A stretch of DNA of 64,000 nt from Pseudoalteromonas undina (GTDB lineage: Bacteria > Pseudomonadota > Gammaproteobacteria > Enterobacterales > Alteromonadaceae): the NCBI RefSeq assembly GCF_000238275.3, contig NZ_AHCF03000003.1:496001-560000 (forward strand). The letters run 5' to 3'. The translations under genes and the position numbers were made by a program. A model generated the notes under the pieces. The model searched no databases and had not been told where the DNA came from. It saw only the letters and a program-made list of their open reading frames with translations. This document shows, piece by piece, positions 33,331 to 42,568 of this stretch (positions are counted from its first letter, which is position 1; each line of letters starts with the position of its first letter).

Positions 33331-33366
33331 GCGGGTTTACCTCGCGTCTCGTAACCCGAAACCCGC
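33331..33366. repeat. Inverted repeat between flrA and tag (terminator or intergenic repeat)
   Basis: GCGGGTTT (33331-33338) and AAACCCGC (33359-33366) enclose CGCGTCTCG and a second CGGGTTA-like element, ending two bases from the tag stop. It could terminate tag on the minus strand, but the G/C-rich style unlike its surroundings suggests a dispersed intergenic repeat. No second copy occurs in the window. Confidence 0.4.
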
Positions 33367-33368
33367 CC

Positions 33369-33956
33369 TTAGCCTAACTTTTTAACTTCTTCCTTCCTAA
33401 AACAATCATTACTATGATCGTTAACCATTCCACAGGCCTGCATGTAGGCATACACTGTGGTTGGGCCTAAAAATTTAAAGCCACGCTTTTTTAAATCCTT
33501 CGCAAATAACGTCGATGCCTCAGTAACTGCAGGGTAGTCGGCCAGTGTTTCTAGATCGTTTACCTGAGGTTTATTACTCACAAACTGCCACTGATAATCA
33601 CTAAAACTGCCAAACTCTTCTTGAATAGTAATAAAGCATTTTGCGTTATTAATTGTTGCGACAATTTTTAAGCGGTTGCGAACTATGCCCGCATTTTGCA
33701 TTAATTTTTCTATATCGTGTTCAGTAAAGGCCGCTACTTTGTGTACATCAAAGTTAGCGAAGGCATTTTTATAATTCTCACGCTTTTTTAATATGGTATA
33801 CCAGCTGAGTCCTGCTTGTGCCGATTCTAATGTTAAAAACTCAAAAAGTAGTTGATCGTCATACACAGGGACGCCCCATTCATGATCATGATATTCCACA
33901 TAGTCAGGTTTTGTTGTATCTAACCATGGGCAGCGGCACTGAGTCTCTTTATTCAT
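33369..33956 (-). CDS. tag: DNA-3-methyladenine glycosylase I
   Basis: ATG 33956 after AAAGGAAAATGT is chosen; an upstream ATG would add seven residues. The 195-residue protein shows the Tag signature: CPWLDTTKPDYVEYHDHEWGVPVYDDQLLFEFLTLESAQAGLSWYTILKKRENY, with a zinc-binding set that includes the N-terminal Cys, the HDHEWG His and a C-terminal HSNDCFR. It excises 3-methyladenine from alkylated DNA in the cytosol. It is the one clearly non-flagellar gene inside the flagellar run, placed on the opposite strand between flrA and flrB, probably a later insertion. Confidence 0.95.
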   Translation of the reverse strand: MNKETQCRCPWLDTTKPDYVEYHDHEWGVPVYDDQLLFEFLTLESAQAGLSWYTILKKRENYKNAFANFDVHKVAAFTEHDIEKLMQNAGIVRNRLKIVATINNAKCFITIQEEFGSFSDYQWQFVSNKPQVNDLETLADYPAVTEASTLFAKDLKKRGFKFLGPTTVYAYMQACGMVNDHSNDCFRKEEVKKLG

Positions 33957-34031
33957 ACATTTTCCTTTGCGCGTCATTTTTACGGCACGTGTTTTTACGG
34001 TTTAATCTATTGAATTTAATGTGAAATAATT

Positions 34032-34049
34032 TTGGTACACATTGTGCAT
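34032..34049 (+). promoter_or_regulatory. sigma-54 promoter of flrBC
   Basis: TTGGTACACATTGTGCAT has GG (34034-34035) and GC (34046-34047) ten bases apart. It fits the known dependence of Vibrio flrBC on FlrA and sigma-54. It lies 37 bases before ATG 34086. Confidence 0.65.
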
Positions 34050-34085
34050 TAGCTACTGTATCTACATTATTTTAGAGAGTTGATT

Positions 34086-35201
34086 ATGGCCCTTGCAAGT
34101 GTGCTAAAACCCCAGTTTATTTCTGCTAACCAGTATAACCCATGTTTACTGCAAGAGGAGTATGTTGGTGAGTTGAGTGATTTGCGTCAACAGGCAAGTT
34201 GGCTTTCTCATTTAGTTGATACTATGCCAGCGGGCGTAATTGTACTCGATGGTAAAGGAATGATCGCGAAGGCGAATCAAATTGCTATCGATATGCTCGG
34301 TGAACCATTAGAGGGTGAGAAGTGGTTTAGTGTTATTCAGCGCTCATTTCGTCCTCATCAAGATGATGGTCATGAAGTGTCTTTAAAAGATGGACGCTTA
34401 ATAAAACTCGATATTACCGCACTTGCGCCAGAGCCTGGGCAACTTATATTAATGACCGATTTGACTGAAACCCGACGCTTACAAAAACGAGTCGCGCACA
34501 TGCAGCGTTTAAGTGCGTTAGGTAAAATGGTGGCATCTTTGGCCCATCAAGTACGCACACCGTTATCAGCAGCTATGTTGTATGCTGCCAACTTAGGCTC
34601 AAAGCGCTTACCGGAAGCATCACGCGGCAGTTTTCACACAAAATTAATGTCTCGCTTGAAAGATTTAGAAACCCAAGTAAACGACATGCTGCTATTTGCT
34701 AAAAGTGGTGATCAACAGATAGTTGAGCAAGTGTCGATGCAACAGTTACTCAGTGAAGTAAAAGCCGGTGCTGATGCCATGGTAGCGCTCAATGATAGCG
34801 AATTAAATGTGAGCTTACCTGAACCCGATATAGAAATCATGGGTAATAAAACCGCATTAGCAAGCGCTATTCAAAACCTAATTCACAACAGTATTCAAGT
34901 TATTGGCAGTGGCGCGCAGGTTTACCTTAGCGCCCAGCGTGACAAACAAGACTCTGACTTTGTGCGCATTAGCGTTAGTGACAATGGTCCAGGCATTGAC
35001 TTAGTTCAGAGCGAGAAAATATTTGAACCTTTTTATACCACTAAAAGCCAAGGTACAGGCTTAGGGCTTGCCGTTGTTAGTTCGGTAGCCAGTGCGCATC
35101 AGGGAAGGGTTGAGGCAAACAACAACCCACACGGGGGAGCAATTTTTAGTATGTTGCTGCCTATTAGTGTCACATCTAAATTAGGGGAGTCACATGAGTA
35201 A
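34086..35201 (+). CDS. flrB: FlrB, flagellar sensor histidine kinase
   Basis: ATG 34086 after AGAGAG is used instead of the TTG at 34080. The 371-residue protein has no membrane segment, so it is cytosolic. It contains a PAS-like domain (~38-130, LVDTMPAGVIVLDGKGMIAKANQIAIDMLG), a HisKA domain with H154 in SLAHQVRTPLSAAML, and a HATPase domain (~255-365) with NLIHNSIQV, DNGPGID and GTGLGLAVV. It phosphorylates FlrC in the mid-level flagellar circuit. Its end overlaps the flrC start by eight bases. Confidence 0.94.
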   Translation: MALASVLKPQFISANQYNPCLLQEEYVGELSDLRQQASWLSHLVDTMPAGVIVLDGKGMIAKANQIAIDMLGEPLEGEKWFSVIQRSFRPHQDDGHEVSLKDGRLIKLDITALAPEPGQLILMTDLTETRRLQKRVAHMQRLSALGKMVASLAHQVRTPLSAAMLYAANLGSKRLPEASRGSFHTKLMSRLKDLETQVNDMLLFAKSGDQQIVEQVSMQQLLSEVKAGADAMVALNDSELNVSLPEPDIEIMGNKTALASAIQNLIHNSIQVIGSGAQVYLSAQRDKQDSDFVRISVSDNGPGIDLVQSEKIFEPFYTTKSQGTGLGLAVVSSVASAHQGRVEANNNPHGGAIFSMLLPISVTSKLGESHE

Positions 35202-36618
35202 CACTATTTTAGTTGTAGAAGACGACGCCGGACTTCGTGAAGCATTAATTGATACTCTAGAAATGTCGGGCATCGCTTGCACGGCAGCCAGTAGTGCAGA
35301 GCAAGCCATGTTGTTATTAAAAAAAGATGTATTTTCACTGGTGGTCAGTGATGTACAAATGGGCGAAATGAGTGGCTTGGATTTATTACGCAGTATTAAA
35401 TTAAATCACCCTGATTTACCCGTACTTATGATGACGGCCTATGCCACAATTGATGATGCAGTTGAAGCCATGCGCCTAGGCGCGATTGATTATATGGCTA
35501 AGCCATTTGCCCCAGAAGTGCTATTGAACATGGTGAGCCGTTACTTACCTGAAAAGGAAAAAGAAACAGACGGTCCTATTGTTGCCGACCCTAGTAGTAT
35601 TCAACTACTTGAACTTGCAGGTAAAGTTGCTCGTTCAGATGCCAGCGTAATGGTACTTGGGCCAAGTGGCTCAGGTAAAGAAGTGCTGGCACGGTATATT
35701 CATGACAAGTCAAAACGCTGCAATGAACCATTTGTAGCAATTAACTGTGCTGCTATTCCTGAAAACATGCTTGAAGCTACTTTGTTTGGCTACGAAAAAG
35801 GTGCGTTTACTGGTGCGATTCAGGCCTGCCCGGGTAAGTTTGAACAAGCACAGGGTGGGACTATCTTACTTGATGAAATCACCGAAATGGATTTAGGTTT
35901 ACAAGCCAAACTATTGCGGGTATTACAAGAACGCGAAGTTGAGCGTTTAGGCGGTCGGAAAACTATTTCGCTAGATGTACGTGTGCTTGCAACCAGTAAC
36001 CGCGAATTAAAAGAGGCCGTTGCTGCAAATCAGTTCCGCGAAGATTTATATTATCGACTCAATGTGTTCCCTTTACTGTGGCGACCTCTGTGTGAGCGTC
36101 CTGGCGACATTATTGTACTGGCTAAGCATTTAATTGAACGTCACTTAAGTAAAAGCAAAGAGCCAATGGCGTATCTAGATACAAGCGCCGAACAAAAGCT
36201 ACTTAGCCATAGCTGGCCGGGTAACGTTCGAGAGCTGGATAACGTTATTCAACGTGCTTTAATTTTACGCAGTGGCAGTACTATTGATGAGCATGCAATT
36301 TTTATCGAAAATTTAACCCCAACCCAGTTTGTGGTTGAACCAACTACAGTGCCGGAGCCTATAAAAAGTAATCTCAGTAACGCTTATTATGATGAAAAAA
36401 CAATGCCCGAAGATGAGCAAAAAAATGATTTGCTCGCCTTAGACACGGGGAGTTATAAAGATGAACTTAAAGATAAAGAACATCGCATAATTTTAGAAAC
36501 CTTGGCGCGTTGCCAAGGGAAGCGTAAAGAAGTAGCCGAAACCTTAGGTATAAGTCCACGTACTTTGCGTTACAAATTAGCGCAAATGCGCGATTTAGGT
36601 ATTTCCCTCCCTGCATAA
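35194..36618 (+). CDS. flrC: FlrC, sigma-54-dependent flagellar response regulator
   Basis: The 474-residue protein has a receiver domain (1-~120) with D10/D11, phosphoacceptor D53 in VVSDVQMGEMSG and K103 in MAKPF; an AAA+ sigma-54 activation domain (~130-370) with GPSGSGKE, GAFTGA and ILLDEITEMD; and a C-terminal Fis-type helix-turn-helix (~435-470, AETLGISPRTLRYKLAQM). Phosphorylated by FlrB, it activates later hook, basal-body and flagellin genes. Translational coupling to flrB is shown by ATGA-type overlap. A hairpin follows the stop, then the fliE promoter. Confidence 0.95.
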   Translation: MSNTILVVEDDAGLREALIDTLEMSGIACTAASSAEQAMLLLKKDVFSLVVSDVQMGEMSGLDLLRSIKLNHPDLPVLMMTAYATIDDAVEAMRLGAIDYMAKPFAPEVLLNMVSRYLPEKEKETDGPIVADPSSIQLLELAGKVARSDASVMVLGPSGSGKEVLARYIHDKSKRCNEPFVAINCAAIPENMLEATLFGYEKGAFTGAIQACPGKFEQAQGGTILLDEITEMDLGLQAKLLRVLQEREVERLGGRKTISLDVRVLATSNRELKEAVAANQFREDLYYRLNVFPLLWRPLCERPGDIIVLAKHLIERHLSKSKEPMAYLDTSAEQKLLSHSWPGNVRELDNVIQRALILRSGSTIDEHAIFIENLTPTQFVVEPTTVPEPIKSNLSNAYYDEKTMPEDEQKNDLLALDTGSYKDELKDKEHRIILETLARCQGKRKEVAETLGISPRTLRYKLAQMRDLGISLPA

Positions 36619-36623
36619 CCTCA

Positions 36624-36659
36624 ACAGCCCTAAAACTAAGTAACACATTTTAGGGCTGT
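36624..36659 (+). terminator. Hairpin after flrC
   Basis: ACAGCCCTAAAA (36624-36635) and TTTTAGGGCTGT (36648-36659) form a perfect 12-bp stem with a 12-base loop. There is no long T run after it, so termination may be partial. Confidence 0.6.
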
Positions 36660-36717
36660 CAAAACTCTGACTACGCAAGTTTACACATCAACCTTTTGTT
36701 TTAATTGAGTTTTATTT

Positions 36718-36735
36718 TTGGCATGTTTTGTGCTT
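36718..36735 (+). promoter_or_regulatory. sigma-54 promoter of fliEFGHIJ
   Basis: TTGGCATGTTTTGTGCTT has GG (36720-36721) and GC (36732-36733) ten bases apart. It lies 40 bases before fliE. Confidence 0.7.
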
Positions 36736-36774
36736 TATTCTATTTAAGAGTTTACTGCATTATCAGAGACAATT

Positions 36775-37107
36775 ATGAAAATTCAAAACAGTGCTTTATT
36801 TCAAGAAATGCAATCTATGGCTTCAGAAGCCACGCGTAGTAACCAAGTTAATAACTTGCCAACGCAAGTGCAATCAACGTCTACAGCACAATTTGGTGAT
36901 ATGTTGAGTAATGCACTTAATACAGTGCATGAGCTTCAGCAAGACACAGGACAAAAAAGAAAAGCAGTTGAGATGGGCGACAGAAGCGTATCGCTTGCTG
37001 AGGCGATGATTGCCTCGCAAAAGTCTTCTGTGGCATTTGAAGCTACGGTACAGGTTCGTAATAAGCTTGTTGAATCTTACAAAGAAATTATGAACATGCC
37101 TGTTTAA
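36775..37107 (+). CDS. fliE: FliE, MS-ring to rod junction protein
   Basis: The 110-residue protein carries the FliE C-terminal core: FGDMLSNALNTVHELQQDTGQKRKAVEMGDRSVSLAEAMIASQKSSVAFEATVQVRNKLVESYKEIMNMPV, which is nearly diagnostic. FliE links the FliF ring to the rod and is the first substrate through the export gate. It starts the fliEFGHIJ unit under a predicted sigma-54 promoter; fliF follows after 20 bases. Confidence 0.95.
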   Translation: MKIQNSALFQEMQSMASEATRSNQVNNLPTQVQSTSTAQFGDMLSNALNTVHELQQDTGQKRKAVEMGDRSVSLAEAMIASQKSSVAFEATVQVRNKLVESYKEIMNMPV

Positions 37108-37127
37108 CTAGGTAGTGGAGAATTATT

Positions 37128-38843
37128 GTGGCGCAATCTAATCAATCTACAGATCTGGCACTTGCTGATGGCATGATGGAGCAAAGTGAAACTGAAGATC
37201 AACAAGAGCAAAAATCAGGCTATTTCAGCGCCCTAGGTGGTGTTGATGTTTTACGTCAAATTACCCTGATTGTTGCATTGGCCATTTGTTTGGCTATTGC
37301 TATCTTCGTGATTATTTGGGCTCGTCAGCCAGATATGCGCCCATTAGGTAAAATGCAAACTCAAGAGTTAATTGAAACACTCGACTTTTTAGATGCGCAA
37401 AAAATTGACTATGAACTTGATGGTAATGTGGTGTCGGTTGATGAAACTGAGTATCAAAATATTAAGTTACTGATGACCCGTGAAGGCTTAGATCAAGGGC
37501 CGACATCAGGTAGCGATATTATTATGCAAGACATGGGGTTTGGGGTAAGCCAACGTTTAGAGCGTGAGCGCCTTAAACATGGTCGCGAGCAACAGCTTGC
37601 CCGTACTATTGAAGAGCTAAACAACGTTACTCGCGCCAAAGTACTATTAGCTATTCCAAAAGAAAATGTATTTGCTCGTCGAGAGAAAAAACCCTCAGCA
37701 ACTGTTGTACTAACGCTTAAGCGTGGTCGCTCACTAGATAGCGAAGAAGTTGACTCAGTAGTTGATATGATTGCTTCAGCGGTGCAAGGGCTAGAGCCTT
37801 CTCGCGTAACGGTGACCGATCAAAACGGTCGCTTATTAAATTCAGGTTCGCAAACCTCTTTGGCTGCACGCTCTCGTAAAGAATACGACCTAGAGCGTAA
37901 ACGTGAGCAAGAATACCTAGAAAAAATTGACAGCATTTTAATTCCCGTCGTTGGCTTAGGTAATTACACCGCCCAAGTAGATTTAAGCATGGACTTTAGT
38001 GCAGTAGAAGAAACACAAAAACGTTACAACCCAGATTTACCGGCAGTAAGAAGTGAAACCACTTTCGAAGAAAATAATATCGGTGGTTTAGCGGTAGGTA
38101 TTCCTGGTGCACTTACTAATCAGCCTCCGGTTAACTCAACGATACCTGAAGATGCAATGGCTGGCGGTGCAGGCACTGCAACCTCACCAAGTCGTACTCA
38201 CAAAGAAGCTACCCGTAACTATGAACTTGATACCACTATTTCTCATAAACGTCAGCAAACGGGTGTGATCCGCAGAATAAGTGTGTCTGTAGCGGTCGAT
38301 TACTTACCCACGGTTGGTGAAAATGGTGAAACAACCATGACACCACGCTCGGTAGAAGTTTTGTCAAATATTCGTCGCTTGTTACAAGGTGGCGTAGGCT
38401 TTGATATGCAACGTGGCGATGCACTTGAAGTAGTGACCGTGCCATTTGTTCGTGAAGACTCAGCGCTTGATTTCGAATTGCCTTTATGGGAACAAGACTG
38501 GTTTATGAAAATGATGCGCTTAGTATTAGGTGCGCTGGTTATTATTGTACTGATTTTAGCTGTAGTTAAGCCTATGCTTAAGCGATTAATTTACCCAGAT
38601 AATACACTTGAAGAATATGATGAAGACTCTCTTAGTTCAGGTGTTGACCTTGGTGACAGCACATTAGATATGCTAAATAATGACTTTGATTCTGCTTCAG
38701 TTGGCTTCTCAAGCGATGGTACACTACAGTTACCAGACCTACATGGCGACGAAGACTTATTGAAAGCGGTTCGTGCCCTTGTAGCCAATGAACCAGAACT
38801 ATCATCACAAGTAGTGAAAGCGTGGTTAACAGAAGATGACTGA
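37128..38843 (+). CDS. fliF: FliF, MS-ring protein
   Basis: A GTG start at 37128 preceded by GTGGAGAATTATT gives a 571-residue protein. It has a first membrane segment (~45-64), the ring-building YscJ-like motifs (LLMTREGLDQGP, LARTIEELNNVTRAKVLLAIPKENVFARREKKPSATVVLTL), an extended beta-collar segment (~300-350) and a second membrane segment (~462-485). The C-terminal tail (DLHGDEDLLKAVRALVANEPELSSQVVKAWL) is the FliG-binding site. It builds the MS ring in the inner membrane. fliG overlaps its end by eight bases. Confidence 0.95.
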   Translation: MAQSNQSTDLALADGMMEQSETEDQQEQKSGYFSALGGVDVLRQITLIVALAICLAIAIFVIIWARQPDMRPLGKMQTQELIETLDFLDAQKIDYELDGNVVSVDETEYQNIKLLMTREGLDQGPTSGSDIIMQDMGFGVSQRLERERLKHGREQQLARTIEELNNVTRAKVLLAIPKENVFARREKKPSATVVLTLKRGRSLDSEEVDSVVDMIASAVQGLEPSRVTVTDQNGRLLNSGSQTSLAARSRKEYDLERKREQEYLEKIDSILIPVVGLGNYTAQVDLSMDFSAVEETQKRYNPDLPAVRSETTFEENNIGGLAVGIPGALTNQPPVNSTIPEDAMAGGAGTATSPSRTHKEATRNYELDTTISHKRQQTGVIRRISVSVAVDYLPTVGENGETTMTPRSVEVLSNIRRLLQGGVGFDMQRGDALEVVTVPFVREDSALDFELPLWEQDWFMKMMRLVLGALVIIVLILAVVKPMLKRLIYPDNTLEEYDEDSLSSGVDLGDSTLDMLNNDFDSASVGFSSDGTLQLPDLHGDEDLLKAVRALVANEPELSSQVVKAWLTEDD

Positions 38844-39876
38844 TCAAGAACAAAAACAACTACCACCGGCGTTTGATGTTGATAAGCTCGATGGTGTAGA
38901 TAAAGCGGCGATATTATTGCTAAGTTTATCTGAAGAAGATGCAGCGCAAATCCTAAAGCACTTAGAGCCAAAGCAAGTGCAAAAGGTAGGTATGGCCATG
39001 GCGGCAATCGATGATTTGTCGCAAGCTAAAATCAGCGCAGTGCACAACTTGTTTATCGAACAAATTCAAAGCTTTAGTACGATAGGTTTTCAGTCTGAAG
39101 ATTTTATCAAAAAAGCACTTACGGCCGCATTAGGTGAAGATAAAGCTGCCAGCTTAATAGATCAAATTGTTATGGGATCAGGCGCCAAAGGGCTTGATTC
39201 ATTAAAATGGATGGACTCAAAGCAGGTAGCGAATATTATTCGTAATGAGCATCCGCAAATTCAAACAATTGTGCTTTCTTATTTAGAGCCGGAACAATCT
39301 GCTGAGATTTTAGCGCAATTTCCTGAAAAAGTGCGCTTAGATTTAACCATGCGTATTGCCAATTTAGAAGAAGTTCAACCAGCGGCTTTACAAGAATTAA
39401 ACGAAATTATGGAAAAACAATTCGCTGGTCAAGCGGGCGCACAAGCTGCGAAGATGGGTGGCTTAAAAGCGGCTGCAGATATTATGAACTACCTCGATAC
39501 CAATGTTGAAGGGCAGTTAATGGATTCTATCCGTGAGCATGACGAAGAAATGTCGCAACAAATTCAAGACTTAATGTTTGTCTTCGAAAACTTAATGGAT
39601 GTAGAGGATCGAGGTATTCAAGCAATTTTACGTGAAGTGCCTCAAGATGTACTGATGAAAGCCATTAAAGGCACTGACGAAGCGCTTAAAGAGAAGATTT
39701 TGGGTAACATGTCAAAACGTGCAGCAGAAATGCTTGCTGATGACTTAGAAGCTATGGCACCAGTGCGCATTAGTGAAGTAGAAGCAGCACAAAAAGAAAT
39801 ACTGTCAACAGCTCGTCGTCTATCAGATTCAGGTGAAATTATGCTTGGTGGTGGCGGTGGTGAGGAGTTCTTATAA
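38836..39876 (+). CDS. fliG: FliG, rotor switch protein
   Basis: This 346-residue protein has the FliG N-terminal FliF-binding domain (DKAAILLLSLSEEDAAQILKHLEPKQVQKVG), a middle domain with EHPQIQTIVLSYLEP (EHPQ motif) and a C-terminal torque domain with FVFENLMDVEDRGIQAILREVPQDVLMKAIKG, carrying the charged residues that meet the stator. It sits on the MS ring, transmits torque and reverses on CheY-P binding to FliM. fliH follows three bases after the stop. Confidence 0.96.
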   Translation: MTDQEQKQLPPAFDVDKLDGVDKAAILLLSLSEEDAAQILKHLEPKQVQKVGMAMAAIDDLSQAKISAVHNLFIEQIQSFSTIGFQSEDFIKKALTAALGEDKAASLIDQIVMGSGAKGLDSLKWMDSKQVANIIRNEHPQIQTIVLSYLEPEQSAEILAQFPEKVRLDLTMRIANLEEVQPAALQELNEIMEKQFAGQAGAQAAKMGGLKAAADIMNYLDTNVEGQLMDSIREHDEEMSQQIQDLMFVFENLMDVEDRGIQAILREVPQDVLMKAIKGTDEALKEKILGNMSKRAAEMLADDLEAMAPVRISEVEAAQKEILSTARRLSDSGEIMLGGGGGEEFL

Positions 39877-39879
39877 TTT

Positions 39880-40683
39880 ATGAGTAACTCAAAAGGTCGC
39901 CCGTTACACGCTGATGAAGCTGATGAGCTATTAAAAAATTGGCCAATTCCAGATGTTGCGCCAGATGAGCGAAGTTTTGGCAATCGTTCGACCGCTTTTG
40001 GTACGCCATTGGCAGAGCTATACCATAAAAAAATGGCCAAAGAGCAAGATGAAGAGCCCGAAGAACAAGAATTACCTTCTCTTACTATGGTGGAGCTTGA
40101 GCGCATTCGCCAAGATGCGTATGAGGAAGGCCTTAAGCAAGGACACGAGCAAGGCTATATAGATGGTTTTGATAAAGGCGTAACTGAGGGAAAAGAAGCT
40201 GGTTACAAAGAAGGTGTTGAGCTGGGTAAAACCCAAGGTCAAGAAGAGGTTAAACCTTTGATGGATGAGCAGTTAACTCACTTACGCAGCTTGTTAGATA
40301 GTTTATCTGATCCACTTAAAAAAGTGGATGAGCAAGCAGAAAAGCAGTTAGTGCTGTTAGCGACTATGCTCAGTGAAGCAATCATTTATCAAGAGATAAA
40401 AACTTCGCCTGATATTATCTTACATACCTTGAAAAAAAGCATTGATGCATTGAATGCAGAGCAACAGAAAGTTAAAATTCATCTTCACCCAGAAGACCTA
40501 ACACTTATAAAAACCAGTTATGGCGAGCAAGCTATTGAAGATAATCATTGGCAGTTAATTCCAGAGCCTACATTGGAGCGCGGCGGTTGTGAAGTTAAGA
40601 CAACACTATCGTCTTTAGATATGACCTTGAAAACTCGTGTCAAAGAAACATTGGATAGTTTTTTGCATAATAGTGGTATCTAA
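39880..40683 (+). CDS. fliH: FliH, export ATPase regulator
   Basis: The 267-residue protein has an N-terminal segment with the short [10 protein letters not shown] motif (~16-25, tryptophan contact to the FliN/FlhA region), a long helical stretch with glycine-spaced repeats ([38 protein letters not shown], ~88-125), the GxxxG series typical of FliH, and a C-terminal domain resembling the V-type stator subunit. It tethers FliI to the C ring. The gene lies between fliG and fliI in a contiguous operon. Confidence 0.93.
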   Translation: MSNSKGRPLHADEADELLKNWPIPDVAPDERSFGNRSTAFGTPLAELYHKKMAKEQDEEPEEQELPSLTMVELERIRQDAYEEGLKQGHEQGYIDGFDKGVTEGKEAGYKEGVELGKTQGQEEVKPLMDEQLTHLRSLLDSLSDPLKKVDEQAEKQLVLLATMLSEAIIYQEIKTSPDIILHTLKKSIDALNAEQQKVKIHLHPEDLTLIKTSYGEQAIEDNHWQLIPEPTLERGGCEVKTTLSSLDMTLKTRVKETLDSFLHNSGI

Positions 40684-40700
40684 CTTTTTATTGGCGTGCA

Positions 40701-42035
40701 ATGTCTGTGAGCGATACTTCATTAAGCGAACGCTTATCTCAATACCAACAACATATTAAAACCCCTGCCCCTGCGGTTGCGGGTGTTTTAACCCGTGTGG
40801 TTGGTTTAACACTTGAAGCAAAAGGCCTGCGAGCTCCAGTAGGCAGCCAATGTAAAATTGAAACCATGAGCGGCTTTGTTGATGCCGAGATTGTTGGTTT
40901 TAATGATCAAACCTTATATTTAATGCCCAATGATCATATCTCAGGTGTACTTCCTGGTGCCCGAGTTATTCCTCAAGTTAACGACACTGGTTTACCTGTT
41001 GGTATGAGTTTACTTGGCCGAGTTGTCGACGGTTTAGGGCGACCTTTAGATGGGCTGGGTAAAATAAACGCAGAACACACTCTTAAATTCGCTCAAAACG
41101 CAATAAATCCACTGGCAAGACGCCCCATTAGTAAACCTATGGATGTGGGAGTACGCGCTATTAACTCAGTAATTACCGTAGGCCAAGGTCAGCGTATGGG
41201 CTTATTTGCAGGCTCCGGTGTGGGTAAATCAGTACTATTGGGCATGATGACTCGAGGCAGTGAAGCCGATATAATTGTAGTGGGTTTAGTTGGTGAGCGT
41301 GGCCGAGAAGTAAAAGAATTTATTGAAGAAATACTGGGTGTTGAAGGACGTAAACGCTCAGTTGTTGTGGCAGCGCCTGCTGATGCTTCACCATTAATGC
41401 GATTAAAAGGCTGTGAGAGTGCAGTCACCATTGCAGAATACTTTCGAGATCAAGGGCTAAACGTATTGTTACTGCTTGACTCGGTAACGCGTTATGCCAT
41501 GGCACAGCGTGAAATAGCACTTGCTGTGGGTGAGCCTCCTGCTACCAAAGGTTATCCGCCTTCAGTATTTGCTAAATTACCCGCATTAGTGGAACGTGCT
41601 GGTAATGGCGGAGAAGGGCAAGGCTCTATTACTGCCTTTTTTACTGTACTGAGTGAAGGTGATGACATGCAAGACCCGATAGCCGATGCCGCACGTGCCA
41701 TACTTGATGGGCATATTGTTTTATCGCGTGATTTAGCCGACAGCGGTCATTACCCTGCTATTGATATAGAAAAGTCTATTTCTCGAGTGATGCCACAAGT
41801 GGTTTCAGAGCCACATATGCAGCAAGCTCGGGTACTTAAACAAGTATATTCTATGTATCAACAGAATAAAGATATGATCACCTTGGGTGCTTATCAAAAA
41901 GGCAGTGACCAAATGCTTGATCAGGCAATAAACATGATGCCAAGAGTGAACGCATTTTTACAGCAAGGCATGCGTGACGTGATTAGTTATGATGATGGCC
42001 TACAAGGGCTCGCACAATTATTAGGACAAGCATAA
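40701..42035 (+). CDS. fliI: FliI, flagellar export ATPase
   Basis: This 444-residue F1-beta-like ATPase has Walker [12 protein letters not shown] (~170-180), [50 protein letters not shown] and [22 protein letters not shown], the FliI/YscN-type signature. It hydrolyses ATP to help unfold and load export substrates at the type III gate. It ends with TAATG overlapping fliJ. Confidence 0.96.
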   Translation: MSVSDTSLSERLSQYQQHIKTPAPAVAGVLTRVVGLTLEAKGLRAPVGSQCKIETMSGFVDAEIVGFNDQTLYLMPNDHISGVLPGARVIPQVNDTGLPVGMSLLGRVVDGLGRPLDGLGKINAEHTLKFAQNAINPLARRPISKPMDVGVRAINSVITVGQGQRMGLFAGSGVGKSVLLGMMTRGSEADIIVVGLVGERGREVKEFIEEILGVEGRKRSVVVAAPADASPLMRLKGCESAVTIAEYFRDQGLNVLLLLDSVTRYAMAQREIALAVGEPPATKGYPPSVFAKLPALVERAGNGGEGQGSITAFFTVLSEGDDMQDPIADAARAILDGHIVLSRDLADSGHYPAIDIEKSISRVMPQVVSEPHMQQARVLKQVYSMYQQNKDMITLGAYQKGSDQMLDQAINMMPRVNAFLQQGMRDVISYDDGLQGLAQLLGQA

Positions 42036-42481
42036 TGGCAAAAAATAAACTACATTTGCTGCTTAAGCTTGAAAATGAAAAAGAAGAAACATTACGCATG
42101 AGCTACTTGCAAGCAAATCAAAACTTGCAGCTAAATCAGCAAAAGCTTCAAGGCTTAAATGACTTTCGACTTGAATATACGCAGCAACTTCATATTAAAG
42201 GGCAATCGGGCTTATCAAGTGCCGGGTTTAGCCAGTATCACGCATTCATAGCTAAGATTGAAGAGGCGACTCGCCAACAAGCGAGTACCGTTAATACTGC
42301 AAAACAAGTCGTGAGCCAGCGTAAAACGTTATGGTTAAAACAACAAGTTAAAGCGAAAGCGGTTGCTAAGCTAATTGAAAAGCAACAGTTAAAAGCGGAT
42401 ATGCTGGTGGCTAAGAATGAACAAAAAATGTTAGATGAGTTTTCCTCTAATCAATTTTATCAAAGGAATAAAGCACTATAA
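42035..42481 (+). CDS. fliJ: FliJ, export apparatus coiled-coil protein
   Basis: The 148-residue protein is a long two-helix coiled coil with high Gln, Lys and Leu content, as in FliJ: LLLKLENEKEETLRMSYLQANQNLQLNQQKLQGLNDFRLEYTQQL with the conserved phenylalanine-containing FSQYHAFIAKIEEA. FliJ stands in the FliI ring and links it to FlhA. The start shares one base with the fliI stop. fliK follows after 87 bases containing a sigma-54-like element. Confidence 0.88.
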   Translation: MAKNKLHLLLKLENEKEETLRMSYLQANQNLQLNQQKLQGLNDFRLEYTQQLHIKGQSGLSSAGFSQYHAFIAKIEEATRQQASTVNTAKQVVSQRKTLWLKQQVKAKAVAKLIEKQQLKADMLVAKNEQKMLDEFSSNQFYQRNKAL

Positions 42482-42483
42482 GG

Positions 42484-42501
42484 TAGGCATACTAATTGCT
42501 T
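42484..42501 (+). promoter_or_regulatory. sigma-54 promoter of fliK-fliL-fliM...
   Basis: GTAGGCATACTAATTGCTTA has GG (42486-42487) and GC (42498-42499) ten bases apart and TTGCT at -12; the -24 is AGGCAT, slightly weak. It lies three bases after the fliJ stop and about 70 before fliK. Confidence 0.55.
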
Positions 42502-42568
42502 ATGTTCTATTAGAGCAATGTTTTTTAGGATTGTGCGGTGGGCTGTTGCCGCTTTTATTAGGTGATTT

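Noticed and set aside
38591-39007. 138-codon antisense frame over the fliF/fliG junction
   Set aside because: Lies opposite two certain genes, with Ser/His/Leu-rich composition and no ribosome site.
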